Origin: Pelagomonas calceolata
Taxonomy: Eukaryota; Sar; Pelagophyceae; Pelagomonadales; Pelagomonadaceae
DNA: 64,000 bases
NCBI GenBank assembly: GCA_918797485.1
Contig: CAKKNE010000001.1
Span: 5,580,001 to 5,644,000 of the forward strand
Reading direction: 5' to 3'
The notes below the pieces were generated by a model. It did not search any database. It was not told the origin of the DNA and was given only the letters and a program-made list of their open reading frames with translations. This document shows positions 35,779 through 44,189 of this stretch, piece after piece; position 1 is the stretch's first letter; the number at the start of each line of letters is the position of its first letter. Both the position numbers and the translations under genes were made by a program.

Positions 35779-36279
35779 CATGGCCGCGGATCAGAAGACG
35801 CCATTCTCTCCGTCAAAGCTAATATCGCTGCCATGTATTCCAAGCTGGGGCGGATTGATTCCGCCTTACAGATGGAGAAGGACGTATACTCCGGCCGTCT
35901 GAGGCTCAACGCAGAACAGAGAGAGACCCTCCTAGCAGCCAACAACTACGCGCTGTCCCTTTTTTCAGCAGAGCGCTCCGAAGAGGCCAAGTCGGTGCTG
36001 CGCAAGATGATGCCCGTGGCGCGACGCACTCTCGGAGAGAGTGATCAACTTGCACTCTCGATGAGGTGGTGTTACGCGGGTGCGCTCTACGGCGACCCTG
36101 GCGCCACGCTCGCCGAGCTCCGCGAGGCCGTGGAAACGCTCGAGAGCGTCGCACCTTTATGGAGGCGCGTCTTCGGTGATTCTCATCCCGAGACGCCGAG
36201 GATCCATGATGCGCTGGCAAATGCACGCGAAAGGTTCGCCCGTGCGGCCGCCGCGTCCGAGTCGGAGTCGCCGCCGTGA
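35779..36279 (+). pseudogene. TPR fragment of the RING-CH/TPR family
   Basis: About 160 codons, open from 35779 with the first ATG at 35833. It aligns end-to-end with the C-terminal half of the RING-CH/TPR protein at 19-20 kb: NIAAMYSKLGRIDSALQMEK, NNYALSLFSAERSEEAKSVL, ARRTLGESDQLALSMRWCYA. The zinc finger and first TPRs are missing. Homology begins about 10 bp from the divergent start of the gene at 35770, so it is probably a truncated duplicate. It could still be expressed as a short TPR protein. Confidence 0.55.
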
Positions 36280-36623
36280 ACTAAGCTTCTCTGTGTTTTC
36301 TTAACCCACTCCCTGGAGCCGAATGGGTGCCGGGGAGTCGTCCATCAACCCCGACCGAGCCCCAGAGCGTCATGCTGCACCAAAAAGCAGCCCGGCGTCG
36401 CACGAGGCAACTAAAGCCCACGCGTGCCCACAGCTCGCGCGATCGCTGCAGCATCTTTTGACCACAATAGTCGCCAGCGCGAAAGCTCTCGAATCGCGCG
36501 CAACAATGGCTTAGAGCTGTCAAGCACAAGAGGCAACAGGCAGCAGCAAGCATCAATACAGGCGAGGCCGCAGCGGTGGAGCTGCCTTCTTGCTCCACCT
36601 TAATCTAAAAACAGGACAGCACC
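36280..36623. other. 340-bp upstream region of the kinase gene
   Basis: No gene, palindrome or introner was seen; codon-like composition is absent. Confidence 0.45.
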
Positions 36624-38480
36624 ATGGACAAGAGCACGCGCCACCTCCCCGCGAGACTGGCGCCCCTCTTCCACGGCGTCGGCACGATCATCCACGAGAC
36701 GGGCGTGGAACGAGCGGCGTCGACGGGCTACGTCGCCTCGGCCGCCGGCCCGCGCGAGGGCCTCAAGCGAAGCGACAGCCAGACGACCTTCGCCGACGAC
36801 GTGCGGCCGCCGACACCTCCGTCCCTCGAAGAGCACGACTTCGATCGTGAAAGATTAAAGGCGACGCGCGACCGGACGGACGCAGTCTGGGCCGCTTGTG
36901 CTGCCAGCGCGGGTAGTATGTGGGACGACGCGTGTATTCGAGCTAGAGCGGCGCTCGAGACGGAGCGCTATCGCGTGGACCACCACCGGGGGCCTCGCGA
37001 TACGTACGGGATTATTCGAAGTTTCTCGGCGGTTCACGACCGGCTGCTGTCAGCCTTGGCGGCGGCGTCGCGTAGAGCTTTTGAAGAATTACCGAAGCCG
37101 GTCCTGTTCCATTTGCTCTTCTTAAAGGCGAAGGAGGCGGCCATGGCGCAACGAGCCCACGGCGTCGGGGCGTTGGTGTCCCAGGAGCTCGTGGGAGAAG
37201 CGCGGGGCGCGATGCTCGCCGCCGGTGCTTCGTTCGCGGCCAAGGCCGAGTCGTGCGTGCTCTGTGCGCCTCGTAGTGTGGATGCGGATGAACTAGCTCG
37301 ATTGTTGGCCCCGCCCAAGGAATTGGAAGCACTGCAAGCTCGCTTACTGTTGAGAGCTACGCCTACCTCGCATGGTGGCGCCGCGGCCGGTAGAAGACGA
37401 GCTAAAAGATTTATGACTTTGATGACGGGCTGGATCGACGACTTGCATGCGCTAGGATTGGAGCTCGAGACGGCCGTGCTCGCACCGTGCTTGGAACCTC
37501 CGTCAAAAAGATCATTGCTAGGATTCTTGCGAAAGAACCCACCCACGGAAAATACGAGGGTCGTAGGACGACCGAAATCCGCCGTGGAGCGGGGCAATCC
37601 GGCCTTAGCAGTCACTGGTGAAAAAGAATTTGATGCGGAAGAAATAAAGCTGCGGGAGGAGATCGGGCAAGGCAGGGGCGGTCTTGTGCGGCGAGGTGTG
37701 TATCGGGGTAGGGATGTCGCGGTCAAGCTTGTTTTTTCCGAGGCGCTGGCTTCTACAAGACAAAGGGGCCCGTCCGAGCTGAGGACGGAATTTGACCGAG
37801 AAGTTGCTATGCTTAGACGTGTATCACATATAAATTGTGTCGCTTTTTTTGGTACGTTTGGTGATCCCAAATACGGCGCCCACGGCTTGGTCATGGAGTT
37901 TCTCAGGGATGGCTCCCTACAACAAAGGCTGGAGGCGCCGCATCTACCGTCGGTAGATGACGTCGCCTTGCAGTTGGCGGACGGCGTCGCGGCGGGCTTG
38001 GCGCATTTACACGGTGTCGGTATCCTCCATCGCGACCTCAAGCCGGCCAACGTGCTCTTGGACGGCGATCGAGCGAAACTTGCAGATTTTGGCTACTCGT
38101 CCGCGGTCGTCGGCGACGGGGCCGACCAGTCGGTTTGTGGAACACCTAGGTGGATGGCGCCCGAAGTCGTGTTCGGCCGACCTTATTCTTTCGGTGCTGA
38201 TGTCTACTCGTACGCTCTCATATTATGGCAGCTACTGGCCTGGGACCCGAAGCCGTATCTGGAGTACGGCAACGACATGAAGCGCTTCCTGAAAGCTCTC
38301 GATGGCGGCTCGCGGCCGGACGTCGAGGCCTGTCGGCGTCGAGGCGCGCCCGAGGTCCTCTGCGCGATGCTGGATAAGGCTTGGCAGAAGGACGCGGAGA
38401 AGCGGCCTGCCATGACGGCTGTTTTGGACGCCATCGACGCGGGGCGCAAGGCCGTCGCGGCCAGTTGGTCTCAAGTTTGA
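36624..38480 (+). CDS. TKL-like protein kinase with unknown N-terminal domain
   Basis: 618 aa. The kinase domain spans about residues 343-605: GQGRGGLVRRGVYRGRDVAVK (glycine loop and the VAIK-type Lys), catalytic loop HRDLKPANVLL (about 470), DFGYS, and GTPRWMAPE with FSFGADVYSYALILWQLL, which resembles tyrosine-kinase-like (MAPKKK/RAF-type) Ser/Thr kinases. All catalytic residues are present, so it should be active. The 340 residues before are helical and unlike any domain I know. Single exon. Confidence 0.85.
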   Translation: MDKSTRHLPARLAPLFHGVGTIIHETGVERAASTGYVASAAGPREGLKRSDSQTTFADDVRPPTPPSLEEHDFDRERLKATRDRTDAVWAACAASAGSMWDDACIRARAALETERYRVDHHRGPRDTYGIIRSFSAVHDRLLSALAAASRRAFEELPKPVLFHLLFLKAKEAAMAQRAHGVGALVSQELVGEARGAMLAAGASFAAKAESCVLCAPRSVDADELARLLAPPKELEALQARLLLRATPTSHGGAAAGRRRAKRFMTLMTGWIDDLHALGLELETAVLAPCLEPPSKRSLLGFLRKNPPTENTRVVGRPKSAVERGNPALAVTGEKEFDAEEIKLREEIGQGRGGLVRRGVYRGRDVAVKLVFSEALASTRQRGPSELRTEFDREVAMLRRVSHINCVAFFGTFGDPKYGAHGLVMEFLRDGSLQQRLEAPHLPSVDDVALQLADGVAAGLAHLHGVGILHRDLKPANVLLDGDRAKLADFGYSSAVVGDGADQSVCGTPRWMAPEVVFGRPYSFGADVYSYALILWQLLAWDPKPYLEYGNDMKRFLKALDGGSRPDVEACRRRGAPEVLCAMLDKAWQKDAEKRPAMTAVLDAIDAGRKAVAASWSQV

Positions 38481-38507
38481 AATGGTGATGTCGTGCCGCC
38501 ACCGTAA

Positions 38508-38689
38508 GAGCCACAAAGCTCCTGCGCCGGTCGGCGCGACTTGTACATAGACTGTGAATTGTCGCAATCACAAGCGCAAAATCTGAGCGACGCCGCGGCG
38601 TATGGCGTGCGTGTCCCCCCGTAGGAGCAACACAGCTCCTGCGCCGGTCGACGCGCTTGTACATATATTGTGAATTGTCGTAATCACAC
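38508..38689 (+). repeat. two direct copies of a 65-bp unit between convergent genes
   Basis: 38508-38572 and 38625-38689 read GAGC(C/A)ACA(A/C)AGCTCCTG, CGCCGGTCG(G/A)CGCG, CTTGTACATA and TGTGAATTGTCG(C/T)AATCACA with few differences. The pair fills the gap between the kinase and DNA-ligase stop codons. Confidence 0.75.
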
Positions 38690-38694
38690 TTCTC

Positions 38695-41492
38695 TTACTT
38701 ACTCACATTGCTCTGCGCGCGGTAGCGCTCCGCGACCTCCGCAAAGGTGGCCGCGTCCCGAACACTCTTGTCCGGCCGCTCGCGCAGGAACCGCGGGAAG
38801 CGGAGCGAGATGCCGCGCTGTGAATGCACGAGGCCCGCGGCGGCCTTGTGCACCGGTGACAGCGACAGGTCCGCGCCCTTGATCTCCCAGACGATCCGTG
38901 GTTCGAACCAAAAACGACACGTCTCGCCGGTCACGACTCCTGGCGCTGGTCCGTTGCGGAGCAGGCCGCCGCTCGGTCGTCGGTCGCCCACGATCTCGCC
39001 GCCTAGCACCCGCGTCGTGAAATCCCGGTAAAATACGTCCGTGAGCCCGCTCATCACACGACATACGCTTCCTAATGCGCCCGTCGCCGGATCTCTCGCA
39101 GCGACCAGGACCGGCGAGACCCACTTGTTCTTGCGTCCTTGCCCGCGCCACCCACCAATGACGACGAGATCGAAGCTATCGCCCAAGCCATCTAAATAAT
39201 CCTTCTTGAGCTTGACCCAGGCGTTGGAGCGAGGGCCCGCCGAGAACTCGTAGGGCGCGTCGAGCCGCTTCAGCATAAGTCCTTCGGTCCCGGCATCGAC
39301 AGCGTCGTGTAAAGCGCTCATGATCGTCTCCTCGTCGTCGTCTCCGTCAACGGTCACGTCCGCGCAACCGTCGTCGGCGTAGCAGACGTCTCGCGACGGT
39401 GGCCCGAACGCAGCCTTCAGCGCCCGGCGCCGCTCGACGAGCGGTCGCGACGTGATGTCCTCGGCTCCTAACCATAGCAAGTCGAAAATGGCGACCCTGA
39501 CTCGTACGTCCACGACCGCCGACGCGACGTCGACGCGCTTCCGCGTAGAGAGCTCCTGAAACGGGCGCGGCTTGTTGTCTTCGCCGACGGGGACGATCTC
39601 GGCGTCGAGGCAAAACGCGACGCCACGCGGCGCTGCGGCGTTCACGTACTCGACGACGTCCGGGAACTTGGCCGTCATGTCGTCGTTCTTGCGCGAGAAG
39701 ATGCGGACTTCACCCGACGCGGTACGATGGATCGCGGCGCGCTGGCCGTCGTACTTGCGCTCGACGGCGATGGCCGGGTATCGCCCGATGACCGTCGTTC
39801 CTTTCTTGTATTTCAAGAGGCGAGCGACGGCATCTTTCACAGAATTCGCGGGGTTCGCGAGCATGGGCGCCGGCGGCACGCCGGGCGCGAGGCAGCACGC
39901 GCGGCCGAGCGCCTCGACGAGCGCGCCGTGGAAATCTGATTCACCACCACGAATAACGCCGAGCACGGCGTCCGCGACGACCTCGACGTCGCCGCGCCGC
40001 GCGTAGGCCTCACGGATGCTCTTGCCGGCCCGTTGGAGGTCGGTCTTCGCAACACGTGGGCCCTTGCAGCGCACGAGAGCGGCCCGGCCCAGGCACGGCA
40101 GCACTGTGGCTTCCAGGGAGATCCCCACACCCTGCATCGCCGGCGGCAGCGTCTTGACGAGCCACTTCGCCTCGTGGCCCCGCGTCATCCGGACCTGTGT
40201 GGAAATCAACCACTGACGCCATCGAGCAGACGCAGTCACGGGGAAGACATCGCGTCGATGGCGTGGGGCGCCTGAAATGTGATTTCCACGCAGATGCGCA
40301 CCAGCGCCGCGATGCCGTCGACCTTCGCCCGGTCCGAGCGCGCCCGGCCGAGCGCGCGGAGGCTCGCGCGGACGTCCGCGGCGGCCCGCGACCGCGCGAC
40401 GGCCTGATTAGGCGCTTTAGCCTTGAAGAACGACGGCGGGCCGGCGCGCACGGCGACGACGGCATCCGCGAGGCCGCCCGTTCTCCGCGCGGCGGCTTTC
40501 AATGCTTCTGGCGAGGCGCCCGCGCCCGCCGCGCAGCCCGCCGCTATGGCCTTGGAAGGGAGTCCGAGCGCCACGTGCTGCCAGTCGGGCTCCAAACGGT
40601 GGCCGCCGCCTTGCGAGTCGCGCGTCGGAGCGAGGAGGTAACACAGCGCCGCGAGGTCTTGCGCGCTCGTCGTCGGCGCCGCCAGGCCCCAGCGTAAGGC
40701 GTTTGTTAAAGCGTTTTCCTTGGCCAAGCGGCTCCGCGTCGCGGAGACGGCGTCCAGTGCGCGCGCGACGATGGCATAGGCGGGCCGGCCATCTACTGAT
40801 AAGACGGCGTCGAGGCCGCGCGCCGGGTCGAAGTCCGGGAGCGCGTCGTCGACGGATGAGGGCTCGACGGTCGGCGTTTGTGGCGGCGGCGGCGGCGGCG
40901 GCGGCGCGGCCCGCGGCGGCGACGCCGACCGCGCGGCGACAATGTTCTCGCGCTTCAGCGCCAGCGTCCGGCCGTCGACCGTGACAGCGACGCGGCCGGC
41001 CGCGAGATCCGCCGGCGGCGCCGCGACGACGCCGCGGCGCCCGTTGAACTCGGCGTTTGATAAACCGACGAGCTCGACAGCGGCGCCGAGAGAGAGCCGG
41101 TACCGGCGCGGCTGCGGCGGCGGCGGCGCCTCGTCGTCGCTTGACCCGCGGAGGTCGACGACGACCGGTTCGCTGCGCGGCGACGCCGCCGGCGCCGGCG
41201 CCATCGCGGCGGCCGATGCCTCGTCCGGCGGGCCTTTGGGCGGGCGGCGGAAGTAGTCGGCGATGGTCGGGCCTTTTTGCGGCGACACTGACGAGCGCCG
41301 CCGCTTCGCCGGTTTCTTGGGCGACGGCGACGGGCGCCTCTTCGGCGGCGAGGGCCGCGCCGCCGGCGCCGGAGCGGCGGTTTCGGTGGCTTTGCTGCCG
41401 CCGCACATCGCGCACTGCAAGAAGCCGGCTTCACTTCCCTCGTGGCGGTAGGTGCAGGCTGGACAGGCCCACGGCGCTGCGAGCTCTGCCAT
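38695..41492 (-). CDS. LIG1: ATP-dependent DNA ligase I with N-terminal RanBP2-type zinc finger, two exons
   Basis: Exon 1 40302-41492 and exon 2 38695-40194 give about 896 aa. A zinc finger (WACPACTYRH ... LQCAMCG) opens the protein; near it TIADYFRR resembles a PCNA-interacting PIP box. A long Ala/Pro-rich linker precedes the DNA-binding domain, where the intron lies. The adenylation domain carries VERKYDGQRAAIH; the Lys that takes AMP is encoded at 39754-39756. The OB-fold end includes WVKLKKDYLDGLGDSFDLVV and a conserved PRFLRERPDK-type segment. It joins Okazaki fragments. The start at 41492 is set by the zinc finger. Confidence 0.92.
40195..40293 (-). mobile_element. 99-bp introner, intron of DNA ligase I
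   Basis: Terminal repeats CTGTGTGGAAATCAAC and, inverted, CTGCGTGGAAATCAC; inside are CGCCATCGAGCAG and GCGTCGATGGCG. Flanking octamers ATCCGGAC (40187-40194) and ATGCGCAC (40294-40301) match at six of eight. The intron is 40195-40301: its GT donor is the first two bases of the duplicated target and its CACACAG acceptor is the terminal repeat. Confidence 0.85.
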
Positions 41493-41984
41493 TGCTCGCA
41501 AATGCGTCAAAAAGCTCTCGTTTCTTCGACCGCAGCACACGCGCTGGCTATATTAGAGCACATTCGTCCAGTAATTCGTGTCGTGACGCTTGCGCAGCGC
41601 CTAAAAACAAATAAAAACAAAGTGACTTGGCTGCTCACTAGCTGAGACTCTCTAGCCAGGCCCCCCGCCCTTTTGCGTTTTAGTTCGGGCTTGAGAGGCC
41701 TGAAGGGAGGCGTTCACGACGCCCGACGACGCGTCGATGACTCCGTCCTGACGCCAGACATGGAATTTGGCCGCGGGGCAGATTGAGGCAAAGCACCGCC
41801 GCGCGCGACCTCCTGCACGCGGGGTAGGCGTACTGCTCGTCGCAGACGCTTTTGTAGACGACGTGCAACGTGTGCGCTTGGGAGCCTCGCTGCGCAGGGC
41901 CCTAGCAGCTAGGCTTGGACCTCAGCTGCACAAAGAAGAAGGGGCGCCGCGGCGTAGGGGCACCTCTTAAAAAAAGCTGCAAAG
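41493..41984. other. 490-bp divergent promoter region
   Basis: Between the DNA ligase and cytochrome c1 starts. Short frames on each strand have no recognisable domain. A pair of CTAG-type motifs (CCCTAGCAGCTAGG, near 41900) may be a weak relative of the palindrome family. Confidence 0.4.
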
Positions 41985-42806
41985 ATGTGGGCCGCGCGCC
42001 AAGCCGCGAGGACCCTGTCCCAAGCGGCCCGACCCATCGGCGCCGCCGCGACGGCCGTCGCCGCCGGCGCCGTCGCGTCCTGCAACGAGGACCACATCGG
42101 GGCCCAGGAATTACATTGGTCCAACCATGGGGCACTAGCAGCATTGGACGCCAAGTCCGTAAGGCGAGGCTTCCAGGTCTATAAGGAGGTCTGTGCTTCG
42201 TGCCACTCGGTCGAACGACTGGCCTTCCGCAATCTGGTCGAGTACGGCGCCTGGTCCGAGGAGGAGGTCAAGGCCATGGCCGAGGAGGTGGAGATTGTGG
42301 ATGGGCCCAACGACGAGGGCGAGATGTTCGAAAGGCCTGGGAAGCTGTCGGACTATATGCCCGGGCCGTACGCGAACGAGGAGGCCGGCCGAGCGGCCAA
42401 CAACGGCGCCTTACCTCCAGACTTATCACTCATCGTCAAGGCGCGGCACGGCGGCGCGGACTACATCTTTTCTCTACTTTCTGGATATTGTGAAGCCCCA
42501 GCCGGCAAGGCCATGCTTCCTGGTCTGTATTACAACCCCTACTTCGCGGGCGGCGCCATCGGCATGCCCGCACCGCTCATGGACGAGCAGGTCGAATACC
42601 CCGACGGCACGCCGGCCACGGTCTCGCAGATGGCGAAAGATGTGGCAGTGTTTTTAGCTTGGGTCGCCGAGCCCGAGCACGACGAGCGCAAGAAGGGTGG
42701 CTTCCGGTGGATCACGGCCTTGGGGCTGGCGGCGCTGGTCGCCGGGTATACGAAACGCTTCCGCTGGGCGAACCTCAAGGCGCGCAAGATCACGTACCAG
42801 TTCTGA
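41985..42806 (+). CDS. CYC1: Cytochrome c1, complex III heme subunit
   Basis: 273 aa. A basic, Ala-rich presequence (MWAARQAARTLSQAARPIG) is followed by the mature c1: CASCH at residues 70-74 binds heme c, then MPGPYANEEAGRAANNGALP with PDLSLIVKARHGGADY, the GMPAPL Met ligand, and a C-terminal helix (RWITALGLAALVAGY) with the basic anchor KARKITYQF. It passes electrons from the Rieske protein to cytochrome c. Length is normal; single exon. Both heme cysteines are present, unlike the single-cysteine variant of euglenozoans. Confidence 0.96.
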   Translation: MWAARQAARTLSQAARPIGAAATAVAAGAVASCNEDHIGAQELHWSNHGALAALDAKSVRRGFQVYKEVCASCHSVERLAFRNLVEYGAWSEEEVKAMAEEVEIVDGPNDEGEMFERPGKLSDYMPGPYANEEAGRAANNGALPPDLSLIVKARHGGADYIFSLLSGYCEAPAGKAMLPGLYYNPYFAGGAIGMPAPLMDEQVEYPDGTPATVSQMAKDVAVFLAWVAEPEHDERKKGGFRWITALGLAALVAGYTKRFRWANLKARKITYQF

Positions 42807-42860
42807 GCTTGTCCGTCCCTCTCCCCCCTGACGTCTAACGGACTTAGTATATAGACACTT

Positions 42861-42872
42861 GCGTCGATGGCG
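42861..42872. mobile_element. solo introner core sequence
   Basis: GCGTCGATGGCG in the 110-bp gap between cytochrome c1 and the carrier gene. No terminal repeats were found. Confidence 0.35.
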
Positions 42873-42918
42873 TATAACGGGAGATTCGAGGAGGTATGTG
42901 AAACGAGTGGGGCGAGAT

Positions 42919-43893
42919 CTACGCTCGCTTCCGCTTTTTCAACTCGCCGTAGGCGACGAGTGCGAGGGCGGAGGTGATGGTGCGGAGCGCGTTGTAGCCG
43001 GCGCCACGGAAGAGCGCCCTGACGCCTTCGACGCGATAGATCTTCTTGAGGCAATCCAGGTTCCCTTTGTAGCGGCGCTCGCCGAGGGGCCGTTGCGCGT
43101 CCGCCTGCAGGCGGCGGCGCACCGTGTCGAAGGGGTAGCTGGCGTACGCGGCGCACAGTGCTGCGGACTGCGCGCACGTGAATTTAGAAACGATACCCTT
43201 GAGGCCCTCGTCGCGGATCCACGGCAGGATTGCTCGGAGCGTATCGTTCACGATGAAGTAGATCGCCCGGAACGGGATGATGCCGGCGACCGAGACGACG
43301 TAGCCTTCGTAGAGCCTCCGCACGTCGCCGTTCCAGTCTCGGAAGAAGTCGGCCATATTTGCGTATTTGGGCGACCCGTCATCATTCGTACAAATAAGAA
43401 GTTGCGTGCGGGCGGTGTCGAGTGGATACACCAAAGACAGCGAGCCGGCGCCCGCGATGCCTCCCGCGACGACGTTCACCGCCAAGGCGCGCCAGGGGTG
43501 CTTCTTGCGGTCCACCTTTGGCATCAGGCGCTTGATCTTGTCCTTGAAGGCGAAGTTGAAGGCCTGCGTCGGGAAGTAGCCCAGCACGTTCGCGAGGTTG
43601 CCGCGGTAGAACCCCTGCCAGCCCTCCCTTTCAAAAATTCGCCGCGCGCAGTCGAGCGCGCCCTCGTCGTCGTCTTCCGTACACTGGAGCTTGAGCTTGA
43701 TCGCCGCGAGGGGCGCGCTAATCGTCTTCGCGACGGCACCCGAGATGCCACCGGCGACGAATCGTCTGACCGCTTCAGTAAACCCTAAGCCGTCGACGGC
43801 CCCGGCCAGCTTGGCGCCCAGCGCGCCCGCGGCCACGGACAGCGCGACGCCGCCGCTGGCCAACGCGATCTCGCTGGTCCAGGTGCGCGGCAT
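42919..43893 (-). CDS. mitochondrial carrier of the ADP/ATP-carrier type, atypical signature
   Basis: 324 aa with three repeats. Repeat 1 has SAPLAAIKLKLQ and the AAC-like run GFYRGNLANVLGYFPTQAFN; repeat 2 has YPLDTARTQLL; repeat 3 has YPFDTVRRRLQ. The overall pattern is that of adenine-nucleotide carriers of the inner mitochondrial membrane, but the hallmark RRRMMM is RRRLQA here, and the first Px(D/E)xx(K/R) motif has Ala for the acid. So it may carry a related nucleotide or another substrate. Confidence 0.8.
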   Translation of the reverse strand: MPRTWTSEIALASGGVALSVAAGALGAKLAGAVDGLGFTEAVRRFVAGGISGAVAKTISAPLAAIKLKLQCTEDDDEGALDCARRIFEREGWQGFYRGNLANVLGYFPTQAFNFAFKDKIKRLMPKVDRKKHPWRALAVNVVAGGIAGAGSLSLVYPLDTARTQLLICTNDDGSPKYANMADFFRDWNGDVRRLYEGYVVSVAGIIPFRAIYFIVNDTLRAILPWIRDEGLKGIVSKFTCAQSAALCAAYASYPFDTVRRRLQADAQRPLGERRYKGNLDCLKKIYRVEGVRALFRGAGYNALRTITSALALVAYGELKKRKRA

Positions 43894-44189
43894 TCCTGTT
43901 CAATGCTGTGCACGCAGGGGGCTGCCTCGCCGTCGGCAGCAGTTTGCACGTGGCTCGCGGCGCGCGGGGCAGCTGTTTCGCGCAGCCGGTCCAGGGCGCA
44001 ACGGTAGGACTCTGGCTTGCGAAAATCGGGAGAGCGCGGCCGGGCAGAGGATAGCGGTGAGACACTAGCACCGAACCGGGAAAGATGATTGTGGCGTGAT
44101 TACACGGACTTCTACTACGACACGGCACGCGCGCACACCGTTGCGATATATCATACAATGGAAAGGTGAAGCAAGGTCAAACAACACAC

